Shown: positions 8,359 through 17,662, numbered from the stretch's first letter. The stretch is DNA of 64,000 nt from Limnoglobus roseus (GCF_008254045.1 NZ_CP042425.1:3038001-3102000), one strand, 5' to 3'. Made by a program: numbers and translations. Notes: a model not told the origin generated them from the sequence alone.

Positions 8359-8586
8359 ATGCGATTCCTCTACTTCCTGTTTCTGGTCGCCTTCGCGGGA
8401 GCCGTGGGCTACTTCGCGTACCTGAACAACCAACAGGTGGAACTGCGGTTCCTCGAATGGCACGGTTACTATTCCGTAGCCGCCCTCGTCGGCGTGGCCT
8501 ACGGCTTGGGCATGTTGAGCGGTTGGAGTGTGGTCGGAATGCTCCGCCGGTCGCTCAGCCGGGTGACTGAATACGAACAACGATAA
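8359..8586 (+). CDS. Small LapA/DUF1049-domain membrane protein
   Basis: A 75-residue protein with two hydrophobic segments (about residues 3-21 and 39-60) separated by 'LNNQQVELRFLEW', the signature linker of the LapA (lipopolysaccharide assembly protein A)/DUF1049 family. The C-terminus is basic and cytoplasmic. AGGAG lies at the right distance before the ATG. Its location 27 bases after topoisomerase IB suggests cotranscription, but I see no functional link between the two. Confidence 0.8.
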   Translation: MRFLYFLFLVAFAGAVGYFAYLNNQQVELRFLEWHGYYSVAALVGVAYGLGMLSGWSVVGMLRRSLSRVTEYEQR

Positions 8587-8592
8587 AACCAC

Positions 8593-8658
8593 ACGGGCGG
8601 CGGTTCTTGCGAACCACCGCCCGTAAAAGCCGAACGGCCCCGCTTCCAGGGGCCGTTC
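8593..8658. terminator. Two tandem hairpins between convergent genes
   Basis: Hairpin one pairs 8593-8606 with 8611-8624 (ACGGGCGGCGGTTC, one mismatch, 4-base loop). Hairpin two pairs 8632-8641 with 8649-8658 (GAACGGCCCC, perfect). They lie between the convergent LapA-like gene and the PDZ-protein gene, so one probably serves each direction. Confidence 0.65.
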
Positions 8659-8679
8659 AACTCCCGTAACAGCGAACTG

Positions 8680-9393
8680 TTACTGATTCACTTTCGTTTC
8701 ATTCACCGGCGTCTCTTCGACCGAGATGCCAACCTTCGAGTCCTTGACGGCCACGTTCTTGGTTTCCTTCTTGCCCGTCTCCGTGCACCAGAACAGAACC
8801 TTCACTTCGGTCTTATCCGTAGCCTTGAGTACGGATCGCAGCTCGTCGAAGGACTGAGTCCGCTGGCCATCGACCGACAGGATCACGTCCCCGGTGTGCA
8901 AACCCGCCTTCTCAGCCGCCCCGCCGTCCTTGACTTCCGTAATCCGTAAGCCCATTGCGGTGGGCGTGGTCGGAGCCGTTGCAGTCGTCGGGGTGATGGC
9001 GTTGAATTGCGTACCCGGAGTCGTGTAGTATGTGCCCGGAACCACGGTGCCTTGCGGAACTACGTTACCTTGCGGAACGAACGTGTTCGGCTGGGCATAA
9101 TACGAGTTCCGAGAATAGGTCGTATTCGGGTACGGCTGAGAATAAGCCTGTTGGTTAAATCGACCGTAGGTAGTGTTATTGTAGCCCGAGAAGTTGTTGC
9201 CGTAGCCGTAACTGTTGTTGTAACCCGTGCCGTAGCCGTAAGGATTACCGATATTACCGAACGGCGTCACAACGCCGAAGCCCGTGTTCGGCTGGGCGTA
9301 CTGACCGCTGTAAATAGCCCGTCGCTGGGCCGAAGCCGTGACCGTCGTCATTAAAAGAGCAACGCCGACCAGGGCAATGGTTTTCGCTTTCAT
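8680..9393 (-). CDS. Secreted PDZ-domain protein with Tyr/Asn/Gly-rich region
   Basis: A 237-residue protein: signal peptide 1-22 (ending 'TVTASA'), a Tyr/Asn/Gly/Pro-rich low-complexity region at about 25-135 ('GNPYGYGTGYNNSYGYGNN'), then a PDZ domain at about 140-215 with 'GGAAEKAGLHTGDVILSVDG', the carboxylate-binding and core motif. No protease domain is attached. PDZ domains bind C-terminal or internal peptides; the aromatic-rich region is likely disordered or adhesive (inference). The ATG at 9393 has GGAGGAT upstream. Codon use in the Asn/Tyr-rich part is visibly lower in GC than its neighbours. Confidence 0.8.
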   Translation of the reverse strand: MKAKTIALVGVALLMTTVTASAQRRAIYSGQYAQPNTGFGVVTPFGNIGNPYGYGTGYNNSYGYGNNFSGYNNTTYGRFNQQAYSQPYPNTTYSRNSYYAQPNTFVPQGNVVPQGTVVPGTYYTTPGTQFNAITPTTATAPTTPTAMGLRITEVKDGGAAEKAGLHTGDVILSVDGQRTQSFDELRSVLKATDKTEVKVLFWCTETGKKETKNVAVKDSKVGISVEETPVNETKVNQ

Positions 9394-9628
9394 GATCCAT
9401 CCTCCAACTGAACAACAAAAACGGAGCCACTCCAAGAGCTCCGCTACTCGGCCGGAATAACCCGCAGATCATGTGCCACCCCACCCCGAATACAGAGATT
9501 GGGGAGTATCCCCTCGGGCCTCAACTCGGCCCTCACGATGATTTGAATTGAAGGAACCGTCCCGATCGGCTAACTTCACCATACTGCCGATTTTATAATC
9601 TCGCCCTGCCTGCCCCTCGGAGCCGGTA

Positions 9629-11002
9629 ATGATCCGCCTCGATGCCGACCGCCCGGCGACGTTCTGCGACGGCACCTCTCGCCGCGACTTCCTGCACGCC
9701 GGCATCCTCACGCCGATGGGCCTCACGCTCGGCGGCTTCCTCGGTGCAAAGGCGCAGGCCGAGGCGAAGCCCGGCGGCGACGTGAACTGCATCCTCATCA
9801 TGATGGTGGGTGCGCCCAGCCAACTCGACACCTTCGACATGAAGCCGAACGCCCCCGCCGAGGTGCGCGGCCCGTTCAAGCCGATCAAGACGAACACGCC
9901 GGGCATCGACATCAGCGAGATCTTCCCACAGGTGGCAAAGCACGCCGACAAGTTCTCGGTGATCCGCTCGCTGTACCACACGGCCACGGCCGTCCACGAC
10001 ACCGGCTACCAGATGATGCAGACCGGCCGGCTGTTCACCGGCGGCATCGAACACCCGCACCTCGGTTGCACGCTCGGCTACCTGAAGGGCGGTCGCGGCG
10101 AACTGCCGGCCCACGTGATGATCCCGAAGCCGATCGGCCGCACTGGCGGCAACCTGCCGCACGCGGAATCGGCCGGCTACCTCGGCAAACCCTACGACCC
10201 GTTCATTCTCAACGCTGATCCGGCCGTGCCGAACTTCAAGGTGCCCGACCTGCTGCCGCCGGAGTATCTGTCAGCCATTCGCGCCGAGCGCCGGCAGAAG
10301 TTGCGGGATGCCGTGGACGGGGCGGTGGCGAGCTTCGAGAAGACGCCGGCCGCGAAGCAGATGGACGACAACTTCAAGCTCGCCTACAAGCTGATGTCGT
10401 CGCCGAAGGCCCGCGACGCCTTCGCGTTGGAGAAGGAACCCGACAAGGTGAAGGACCGCTACGGCCGCACGCGGTTCGGCCAGTCGATGCTGATGGCCCG
10501 TCGGCTGATCGAGGCCGGCGTGCGGTTCGTGACGGTGAACATGTTCGAGACGGTGTTCGACGAACTGACGTGGGACATCCACGGATCGAAGCCGTTCACC
10601 GACATCCAGCAGATGGCGAAGGAGATAGCCCCGAACTTCGATCAGGCGTACTCCGCGTTGCTGGAAGATCTGAGCGCGCGCGGGCTGTACAAGAGCACAA
10701 TCGTGGCCGCGACCGGCGAGTTCGGCCGCACGCCGAAGATCAACCCGGCCGGCGGCCGCGACCACCACCCCGGCGTCTGGAGCATGCTCATCGGCGGCGG
10801 CCCGATTAAAGGCGGCCACATCGTCGGCGAGTCCGACGAGTTGGGGTACATCCCGAAGACCCGCCCCGTGACGCCCGGCGAGGTGGCCGCGACGATCGCC
10901 CACGGCCTGGGGCTGGAGATTCACAAAGACTTGCCGGGGCCGCAGAACCGACCGATCCCGATCGTGGACTTCGGCGTGAAGCCGATCGGCGAGTTGTTCT
11001 GA
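9629..11002 (+). CDS. DUF1501 family protein with Tat-type signal
   Basis: A 457-residue DUF1501 protein. The N-terminus carries 'SRRDFLHAG', a twin-arginine-like export signal, followed by a hydrophobic stretch to 'GAKAQAEA'. The body has the sulfatase/alkaline-phosphatase-like features of the family: 'CILIMMVGAPSQLDTFDMKP', 'VAATGEFGRTPKINPAGGRD' with 'HHPGVWSMLIGGG'. These proteins are abundant in planctomycetes and almost always neighbour a DUF1549/DUF1553 cytochrome-like protein, as here (11444-13900). The exact reaction is unknown. GGAG lies upstream of the ATG. It is probably the first gene of an operon running to 17361. Confidence 0.9.
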   Translation: MIRLDADRPATFCDGTSRRDFLHAGILTPMGLTLGGFLGAKAQAEAKPGGDVNCILIMMVGAPSQLDTFDMKPNAPAEVRGPFKPIKTNTPGIDISEIFPQVAKHADKFSVIRSLYHTATAVHDTGYQMMQTGRLFTGGIEHPHLGCTLGYLKGGRGELPAHVMIPKPIGRTGGNLPHAESAGYLGKPYDPFILNADPAVPNFKVPDLLPPEYLSAIRAERRQKLRDAVDGAVASFEKTPAAKQMDDNFKLAYKLMSSPKARDAFALEKEPDKVKDRYGRTRFGQSMLMARRLIEAGVRFVTVNMFETVFDELTWDIHGSKPFTDIQQMAKEIAPNFDQAYSALLEDLSARGLYKSTIVAATGEFGRTPKINPAGGRDHHPGVWSMLIGGGPIKGGHIVGESDELGYIPKTRPVTPGEVAATIAHGLGLEIHKDLPGPQNRPIPIVDFGVKPIGELF

Positions 11003-11019
11003 CGTGGAGGAGCGGCCGC

Positions 11020-11356
11020 GTGTTCTTGGTTCTAGGCGACGATCTGATATTGGACGTGTATGACTCTCCGGCTGACGTTTCGGAAGCTGGTGCTATTGAA
11101 GGGCTATACGTTGAGGAGTCGGTGCTGGCGGCTTACGACGAACGGGGGCAGCGGTACGTCGTCGAGTGGTTGTTCCCGAATCGCTACGGGCGGCTTCTTT
11201 GGCTGATACAGTGGGGCGAGAGCGGGAGTTACCGCTTTCGTCCCGATGGTCCCCCCCGACCCGATCGCTGCACGGTCTGTGGTCGATCGTGCAGTTGGAC
11301 TCGGGCGATCAGGTCCGTTTGCATCACTGGCCGAAGTGCGGGCGTCCATCAAGTGA
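11020..11356 (+). pseudogene. Small hypothetical gene with probable frameshift at a C7 run
   Basis: A GTG start with a strong GGAGGAG site begins 17 bases after the DUF1501 stop. The first 77 residues read like a real acidic protein ('MFLVLGDDLILDVYDSPAD', 'YDERGQRYVVEWLFPNRYG'). After seven Cs at 11251-11257 the frame becomes Cys/Arg-rich and unprotein-like, ending at 11397. Skipping one C restores a sensible tail, 'DPIAARSVVDRAVGLGRSG' then 'PFASLAEVRASIK', ending with TGA at 11354-11356. I therefore read this as one gene of about 112 codons with a +1 shift, either a real mutation, a sequencing error or slippage. The function is unknown. Confidence 0.55.
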
Positions 11357-11443
11357 CTGAGAGCCCACGGTTCCGGATCTCCTCAGTCACAAGATAAAAG
11401 TCGATTGTCTGAAAATGGTTCACTCCCCCAACCCCTGACATCC

Positions 11444-13900
11444 ATGCCCCGCCTCCTCTCTCTTCTCCTGCTTCTCGCCGCCGGCAGCACTGCTCACGCC
11501 GAGTTGAAGGTCTACCCGCCCGTCGTCACGCTCACTGGCCAAGACGACGCGGCACAGTTGCTCGTTGTCGAAGAGCAAGCTGGGCGGGTCGTCGCGGACC
11601 ACACGGCGACGGCGACATTCACCCTCGCGGACCCGAAACTCGCGAAGGCCGACGCGGCCCAACTGACGCCGCTCGCCGACGGCGAGACGACGATTACGGC
11701 CACCGTCAACGGCCAGACCGCGACGGCGAAGGTCGTCGTGAAGGGCACGACGCAGCCGACGGCGTGGAGCTTCCGCAATCATGTTGAGCCGGTGATGACG
11801 CGGACGGGCTGCAATTCCGGGGCGTGCCACGGGGCACTCGCGGGCAAGGGCGGGCTAAAACTCTCGCTCCGCGGCTACGACCCAGAGGCCGACCACTTCG
11901 TGCTGACGCGGCAAGCCCTCGCCCGACGGATCGACCAGACTTCGCCCGAAAACAGCCTGCTGCTGAAGAAGGGGGCGAAACAGATGTCGCACGGCGGCGG
12001 CGAACGGCTGCCCGCGGACGGCGTGCACTACGACATCGTGTTGAAGTGGATTCGCGCCGGCTCGCCGGGGCCGAGTGACACCGACGTGTCACTCGATTCG
12101 ATTGAAGTCTTCCCGAAGGCGGCGCTGCTGAAGCCGCAAGCCGCCGCCCGCCTCGTCGTGGTGGCGAAGTACGCCGACGGCTCGGCTCGCGACGTGACGC
12201 GGTGGTGCAAGTTCTCCTCCAGCGATGATCTCATGGCCGGCGTGGACGAGGACGGCAAGGTGAAGGTCAACGGTCACGGCGAGGCATCCGTTACCGCCAA
12301 CTTCGGCACGCGGCTGACCACCATGACCGTGACCTCGCCGTTCGCCACCGCGACCGACGACACCACCTTCGCGAAGTCGCCGCGGTCGAACTTCATCGAC
12401 GACCACGTCCTCGCGAAGCTGAAGTTGCTCCGCCTGCCGCCGTCGGAACAGTGTTCCGACGCGGAGTTCGTCCGCCGGGCGTTCCTCGACACCTGCGGCA
12501 TCCTGCCGAAGCCGGAGGAGGCGGCCGCGTTCCTGAAGGACACCCGTGCCGACCGGGCAAAGCTGATCGACGCGCTGTTGGAACGGCCGGAGTTTGTCGA
12601 TTACTGGGCGTTCAAGTGGTCGGACCTGCTTCTCGTGTCGTCGCGGCGACTGCCGCAGCCGGCGATGTGGGCGTTTTACCGGCAGGTCCGCCAGAGCGTG
12701 GCCGACAACCAACCGTGGGACCAGTTCGCGCGATCCATTCTCTCCGCGTCTGGCAGCACGCTCACCAACGGCGGCGCGAACTACTTTGTCATCCACAAGG
12801 ACGTGACCGACCTCGTCGAGTCCACGGCCGTCACGTTCCTCGGCACGTCGATCAACTGCTGCCGGTGCCACAACCACCCGCTCGAAAAATGGACCCAGGA
12901 CCAGTACTGGGCGATGGCGAACCTGTTCGGCCGCGTCGGGCTGAAGAACGGCGACCGGCCCGGCGAGGTGTCGGTGCAGAGCCTGCCGACCGGCGACGCC
13001 CTGCACCTGCGCCGCGGCACGGCCATGCCGCCGACCCCGCTGGACGGCAAGCCGTTGGCCCTGGACTCGCCGGCCGACCGCCGTGAGCACCTGGCCGACT
13101 GGCTCACGTCGCCGGCCAATCCGTACTTCGCGAAGGCCCTCGTGAACCGCGTCTGGAAGAACTTCCTCGGCCGCGGGCTGGTGGAAGCGGAGGACGACCT
13201 GCGCGAATCGAACCCGCCGAGTAACCGGGAGTTGTTCGACGCGGTGACGAAGGACTTCGTGGACCACAAGTTCGACGTGAAGCACCTGATGCGGACGATC
13301 TTGAACTCGGCCGCGTACCAGCGATCCTCGAAGCCGCTGCCGGCCAACGCCACCGACGACCGCTTTTACTCGCGGTACCTCGTGCGGCGGTTGAACGCGG
13401 AAGTGCTGCTCGACGCCTACAGCGACGTAACCGGCGTGCCGACGGCGTTCACCAAACTCTCGCTCGGTCCGACCGGCGGCGAGAAGAACGACGCCAGTTT
13501 CCCGGCCGGCACGCGGGCGATGCAACTGCCGGACTCATTGCTCATCTCGCGCTTCCTGGATGCCTTCGGCCGGGCCGACCGCCTTCAAGTTTGCTCGTGC
13601 GAGCGGACCACCGATTCCAGCGTCCGGCAGGCGTTGCACCTGAACAACGGCCAGACGCTCAACGACAAACTCCGCGACTCGAAGTCGCGCGTGGCCGTGT
13701 GGCTGAAGGAGAAGGCGACCGACGCCGATGTGGTGACACGGCTCTACCAGTTCTCGCTGACGCGCGAGCCGACAGACGCCGAGAAGACGAAGCTGGTCGC
13801 CGTGCTGAAGGACGCGAAGACGGACGCCGACCGCCGGGACGCGGTCGAGGACTTGTTCTGGGCCGTGCTAACGAGCCAGGAGTTTCTGTTCAACCGCTAA
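11444..13900 (+). CDS. DUF1549/DUF1553 protein with Ig-like and cytochrome-like parts
   Basis: An 818-residue exported protein (signal peptide ending 'STAHA'). In order: a bacterial Ig-like (Big2) domain at about 20-115 with 'LADGETTITATVNG'; a planctomycete cytochrome-c-like segment with 'CNSGACHG', which has three residues between the Cys pair rather than the usual two; a second Big2-like domain at about 220-315; DUF1549 at about 325-520 including 'NCCRCHNHPLEKW'; and DUF1553 at about 540-810. It partners the DUF1501 protein upstream. The pair is thought to be periplasmic, with unknown chemistry. I chose the ATG at 11444; the open frame extends 13 codons upstream without signal-peptide logic. 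Confidence 0.88.
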   Translation: MPRLLSLLLLLAAGSTAHAELKVYPPVVTLTGQDDAAQLLVVEEQAGRVVADHTATATFTLADPKLAKADAAQLTPLADGETTITATVNGQTATAKVVVKGTTQPTAWSFRNHVEPVMTRTGCNSGACHGALAGKGGLKLSLRGYDPEADHFVLTRQALARRIDQTSPENSLLLKKGAKQMSHGGGERLPADGVHYDIVLKWIRAGSPGPSDTDVSLDSIEVFPKAALLKPQAAARLVVVAKYADGSARDVTRWCKFSSSDDLMAGVDEDGKVKVNGHGEASVTANFGTRLTTMTVTSPFATATDDTTFAKSPRSNFIDDHVLAKLKLLRLPPSEQCSDAEFVRRAFLDTCGILPKPEEAAAFLKDTRADRAKLIDALLERPEFVDYWAFKWSDLLLVSSRRLPQPAMWAFYRQVRQSVADNQPWDQFARSILSASGSTLTNGGANYFVIHKDVTDLVESTAVTFLGTSINCCRCHNHPLEKWTQDQYWAMANLFGRVGLKNGDRPGEVSVQSLPTGDALHLRRGTAMPPTPLDGKPLALDSPADRREHLADWLTSPANPYFAKALVNRVWKNFLGRGLVEAEDDLRESNPPSNRELFDAVTKDFVDHKFDVKHLMRTILNSAAYQRSSKPLPANATDDRFYSRYLVRRLNAEVLLDAYSDVTGVPTAFTKLSLGPTGGEKNDASFPAGTRAMQLPDSLLISRFLDAFGRADRLQVCSCERTTDSSVRQALHLNNGQTLNDKLRDSKSRVAVWLKEKATDADVVTRLYQFSLTREPTDAEKTKLVAVLKDAKTDADRRDAVEDLFWAVLTSQEFLFNR

Positions 13901-13973
13901 CCGTGATGGCACCCGCCGCAAAGCTCACACGTCGCGACGGGTGGGCTTTCGCCCCCTTCCCCAAGAACCCACC

Positions 13974-16900
13974 ATGTTTCGCTTCACCCTTCTCCTTCTG
14001 GCCTTCGCCCCCGCGCTCGTGGCTGCCCCGCCGGTGACAGCTCTCGCGTACCGTGGCGACGGCCAACTCCTCGCCGCCGGCACGCACGGTGTCGTCACAC
14101 TCATTGACCCCGCTACCGGCGACGCCGTCGCCACGCTGCCACAGACGGGGCGTGTGACCGCCCTCGCGTTCTCGAAGGCCGGCACGCTCGCGGTCGCCGC
14201 CGGTGAGCCGGGGAAGGCCGGCGTCGTCCGCCTTTACGACTTCGCGGTCGGCAAACTCAACGTGAAGCCGACGGCCGAGTTCACCGCCCACCGCGACGCG
14301 ATATACACGCTCGCCTTCTCGCCCGACGGCACGCTCGCGTCGGCCGGTTACGACCGCGTCATCAAGCTGTGGAATCCCGCTAAGACCGAAGCGGCGAAGC
14401 TCACGCTCGAAGACCACAGCGACGCCGTGTACGCCGTCGCCTTCCACCCGGACGGGAAGTTGCTCGCCTCCGGGTCGGCCGACCGGGCGGTGAAGATCTG
14501 GGACGCCGCGACCGGCAAGCGGCTCTACACCCTCGGCGACCCGACGGATTGGGTCTACGCCGTGGCCTGGTCGCCGGACGGCAAGAAACTCGTGGCCGGC
14601 GGCGTGGATAAGAGCATCCGCACCTGGGAAGCGACCGCCGACGGTGGCAAGCTCCTGAACTCAGTCTTCGCCCACACCCGCGGCGTCCTACGGCTGTCAT
14701 ACTCCCCCGACGGCGGTACGCTCTACAGCGTCGGCGAGGACGCAGTCGTCAAGAGTTGGGACGCGGCGAAGATGGTCGAGAAGAAAGTCTTCGCGAAGCA
14801 GCCCGATGTGCTTCAATCGCTCGCCCTGCGGCCGGACGGCAAGCAACTCGCCGCCGGCCGGTTTGACGGTGCCGGGTTGTTCCTCGACCCGGTGACGGCT
14901 GCTAGCGGGGCGACGTTCCTACCCGCGAAACCGAAGCCGCCGGTCATTACGAAAATCACACCGAACGCCGGGCCGCGGTTCAAGACGATTCGTGTGGTGG
15001 TCGAGGGCCAACGACTCGATGCGGTCACTCGTTTCGGCGATCCTGACTCTGTGCAGAAGGGGGGACTCGCCTTGTCCGCCCTCTCGGCTGAGATCGTCTC
15101 TCGGTCGCCGGATCGCCTGGAAGTAGACCTTCGCTTCTCGAAACTGCTTGCGGCCGGCTCGGTCCAACTTGTCGCATCAAATGCGGCCGGTGTATCGACT
15201 CCGATCAACTTCATGCTCGACAACTTCGACGCCGTTGCCGAGCAGGGAACCACCGACTCGGCCCGCTCCGCGATGCTGGTGACGCTGCCGACCACAATCG
15301 TCGGCAGCATCGACCGGGCCGGCGACACCGACTACTTCGCCTTCGACGCGACGGCCGGGCAGCAGGTCGGTGTTCACGCCGTCGTGGCCGGCAAGTTCGA
15401 GCCGCGGCTGGCGATCACCGACGCCGCCGGCCGCGTGCTGACCGAGAGCGACGGCGACAAGCTCGGGTACGTTGTCCCCGCGGCCGGCCGGTATGCCGTG
15501 ACGATCCGTGACCGCGACTACCGCGGCGGGGCAGCAATGACCTATCGCCTGCACGTCGGCGACGTGCCGGTGGTGATGACCGTATTCCCGCTCGCCGTGG
15601 CCCGCGGCAAGGAAGCCGACGTTCACGTCGACGGTGTCAATCTCGGCCCCACGACCGGCCTGACGATGAGAGCGAAAGTTCCCTCTAATGCCGCAGTGGG
15701 GTCCCGCGAGTCCTTACACGCATCGAACTTTCCCTACGGAATCGACAGTCCCACCGTCGCCGTCGGCGAGTTCCCCTCCATCGTCGTCACCGACGCCGGC
15801 GCGGAGTTGCGAAGCCTGCCCATGACGGCCGACGGCATCCTCGCGAAGCCGGGCCAGACGCAGGCGATCAAGTTCCCGGCGAAGAAGGGCGTGCCGCTCG
15901 TCGTCGAAGTTCACGCCCGGCGGCTCGGCTCGCCGCTCGATTCGAGCATCGAAATCCTCGACGCGGCCGGCAAGCCGGTCGAGCGGGCGACCCTGCGGTG
16001 CGTGGCGAAAACGTTCAGCACCTTCCGCGACAACGACTCGGCCACGTCCGGCATCCGCCTCGAATCGTGGAACGAGTTGGCGATGAACGACTACCTCTAC
16101 GTCGGCTCGGAGTTGATGCGGATCAACGCGCTGCCGAAGGGGCCGGACGACGACTGCCAGTTCGTGGCCCGCGGCGGACAGCGGCTCGGCTATCTCGGCA
16201 CCACGCCGACGCACCACTATCTCGGCAACGTCATGTACAAGGTTGAATTCCACCCGCCGGGGACGACGTTCCCGCCGAACGGGATGCCGGTGTTCCCGAT
16301 CCTCTACCAGAACGACGACGGTGGCCCCGGCTTCGGCAAGGACTCGTTCCTGCTGTTCGACCCGCCGGCCGACGGCACGTTCCAAGTGCGCATCGGTGAC
16401 TCCCGTGGGGTGGGCGGGCCGGCCCACGCCTACCGGCTGACCGTCCGCCCGCCGCGGCCGGGCTTCACCGTGGACGCGACGCCGAAGATGCCGAGCGTGT
16501 GGAAGGGCAACGGCGTGCCGATCACCGTGACGGCCACCCGCATTGACGGCTACGAAGGGCCGATCCGCGTGAAGCTCGTCGGCGTGCCGCCCGGCTTCCA
16601 CGCCCCGGCCGAGACGACGATCGAAGCCGAGCAGGTGGCAACCACCTTTACGCTGTTCGCGGACGGCCCCGCGATGGCGAAGGCCGCCGAAGTAGTGTGC
16701 GAGGCCACTGCGACGATCAACGGCAAGCCCGTCACACAGGCGGTCAGCCTCGGTGTACCGAAGGTCGTAGAACCGGGCGATCTCGTCACGTCAGTTTCGA
16801 CCGAGTCGCTGACGATCCAGCCGGGGAAGGAAACGAAGTTCACGGTGAGGGTCGAGCGACGCAACGGCTTCAAGGGCCGCGTGCCGCTGGACGTTCGCGG

Positions 16901-17096
16901 CCTGCCGCACGGCGTCCGCGTGATGAACATCGGCCTGAACGGCATCCTGCTGACGGAACGCGATTCCGAGCGCGAGGTCGTGATCTACGCTGAACCGTGG
17001 GTGAAGCCGATGACGCACCCGATCACGGTACTGTCCCGCCGCGAGAGCACGGGCAAAGAGTACGCGGCGAAGTCGGTGACGCTGACGGTGAAATAG
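13974..17096 (+). CDS. Secreted WD40-repeat protein with IPT and PPC-like domains
   Basis: A 1040-residue exported protein. The signal peptide ends near 'ALVAAPP'. Residues 20-320 hold about seven WD40 blades with clear cores such as 'VKIWDAATGKRLYTLGD' and 'IKLWNPAKTE'. Residues 330-425 resemble an IPT/TIG Ig-like domain. Residues 430-535 resemble a pre-peptidase C-terminal (PPC) domain ('DRAGDTDYFAFDATAGQQ'). The rest is repeated beta-rich Ig-like and PPC-like segments, the last ending 'YAAKSVTLTVK'. It follows the DUF1501 and DUF1549/1553 genes in the order usual for planctomycetes, where such proteins probably bind envelope or polymer substrates. The leader 13930-13952 has a short GGGTGGGCTTT hairpin remnant. 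Confidence 0.88.
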   Translation: MFRFTLLLLAFAPALVAAPPVTALAYRGDGQLLAAGTHGVVTLIDPATGDAVATLPQTGRVTALAFSKAGTLAVAAGEPGKAGVVRLYDFAVGKLNVKPTAEFTAHRDAIYTLAFSPDGTLASAGYDRVIKLWNPAKTEAAKLTLEDHSDAVYAVAFHPDGKLLASGSADRAVKIWDAATGKRLYTLGDPTDWVYAVAWSPDGKKLVAGGVDKSIRTWEATADGGKLLNSVFAHTRGVLRLSYSPDGGTLYSVGEDAVVKSWDAAKMVEKKVFAKQPDVLQSLALRPDGKQLAAGRFDGAGLFLDPVTAASGATFLPAKPKPPVITKITPNAGPRFKTIRVVVEGQRLDAVTRFGDPDSVQKGGLALSALSAEIVSRSPDRLEVDLRFSKLLAAGSVQLVASNAAGVSTPINFMLDNFDAVAEQGTTDSARSAMLVTLPTTIVGSIDRAGDTDYFAFDATAGQQVGVHAVVAGKFEPRLAITDAAGRVLTESDGDKLGYVVPAAGRYAVTIRDRDYRGGAAMTYRLHVGDVPVVMTVFPLAVARGKEADVHVDGVNLGPTTGLTMRAKVPSNAAVGSRESLHASNFPYGIDSPTVAVGEFPSIVVTDAGAELRSLPMTADGILAKPGQTQAIKFPAKKGVPLVVEVHARRLGSPLDSSIEILDAAGKPVERATLRCVAKTFSTFRDNDSATSGIRLESWNELAMNDYLYVGSELMRINALPKGPDDDCQFVARGGQRLGYLGTTPTHHYLGNVMYKVEFHPPGTTFPPNGMPVFPILYQNDDGGPGFGKDSFLLFDPPADGTFQVRIGDSRGVGGPAHAYRLTVRPPRPGFTVDATPKMPSVWKGNGVPITVTATRIDGYEGPIRVKLVGVPPGFHAPAETTIEAEQVATTFTLFADGPAMAKAAEVVCEATATINGKPVTQAVSLGVPKVVEPGDLVTSVSTESLTIQPGKETKFTVRVERRNGFKGRVPLDVRGLPHGVRVMNIGLNGILLTERDSEREVVIYAEPWVKPMTHPITVLSRRESTGKEYAAKSVTLTVK

Positions 17097-17124
17097 AATG
17101 AGCGCAACAAGCGAGGAAGTTGAC

Positions 17125-17361
17125 ATGAGTGACGCGATGAAGTCGGTCCTCGAACTGGCGGCACAGCTGTCGGCCGACGAGCGTGGGGAACTGGCCGCAC
17201 GGTTGTTGGAAGAATTGGACCACGCGGACGCGGACGCCGCGTCCGCGTGGTCGGACGAGATTCGTCGGCGAATCGACGACCTGCGATCCGGTCGCGAAAC
17301 GCCAATCCCGTGGGCCGAAGCACGACGGCAAATCTTAGAGGACGGCGATGACGCCGGTTGA
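17125..17361 (+). CDS. Antitoxin of the 'addiction module component' family
   Basis: A 78-residue helical acidic protein: 'SVLELAAQLSADERGELAARL' (residues 6-26) followed by 'SAWSDEIRRRIDDLRSG' and 'IPWAEARRQI'. This is the layout of the PF09720/TIGR02574 putative addiction-module antitoxins, including the P-W-x-E-A motif that binds the partner toxin. I chose the ATG at 17125, with GAGGAAG at 17112-17118; an upstream ATG at 17098 lacks such a site. The toxin frame starts inside its 3' end (14-base overlap) but carries a premature stop, so this may be an orphaned antitoxin. Confidence 0.8.
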   Translation: MSDAMKSVLELAAQLSADERGELAARLLEELDHADADAASAWSDEIRRRIDDLRSGRETPIPWAEARRQILEDGDDAG

Positions 17362-17644
17362 TTTTCACCGACTGTCCGTCGGTGAAGCTCGTCACGAACG
17401 CCGCCATTACGCACGCATCAGCACCGCCCTGGCGGCACGCTTCATGGCCGACCTTGATGACGCGGTCGCGCGAATCGCGGCGAACCCATAGATGGGGCTG
17501 CCCCACCTGCATGGCACACGAATCTGCCGATTTCGTCTATTCCCGCTCTACTTGGTATACGTCGAAGACTCTGCGAGCCTGTTGGTTCTGGCGGTGGCGA
17601 ACAACCACCGCCGTTCCGGTTACTGGCGACGCCGATTGCCGTGA
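17348..17644 (+). pseudogene. ParE/RelE-type toxin interrupted by an in-frame TAG
   Basis: Frame 17348-17644 encodes a ParE/RelE-like toxin of 98 codons: 'RRHYARISTALAARFMAD' and 'LDDAVARIAANP', then a TAG at 17489-17491 (codon 48), then 'GLPHLHGTRICRFRLFPLY', 'LVYVEDSASLLVLAVANNH' and 'RRSGYWRRRLP'. The C-terminal half matches the usual beta-sheet and basic tail of the family, including the His/Arg end. The stop replaces the residue normally found after 'A-N-P' (often Gln, so CAG to TAG is a simple explanation). Start overlaps the antitoxin by 14 bases, the usual type II arrangement. The downstream half has an ATG right after the stop. Confidence 0.8.
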
Positions 17645-17662
17645 CAACGGACCTTCGCCCAA

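Noticed and set aside
11166..11360. Second frame through the small gene after DUF1501
   Set aside because: Considered as the continuation, but the third frame after removing one C gives a more protein-like tail.
12089..13525. 478-residue frame antisense to the DUF1549 gene
   Set aside because: Arg/Val-rich composition and no start signal; the opposite strand encodes a recognisable family.
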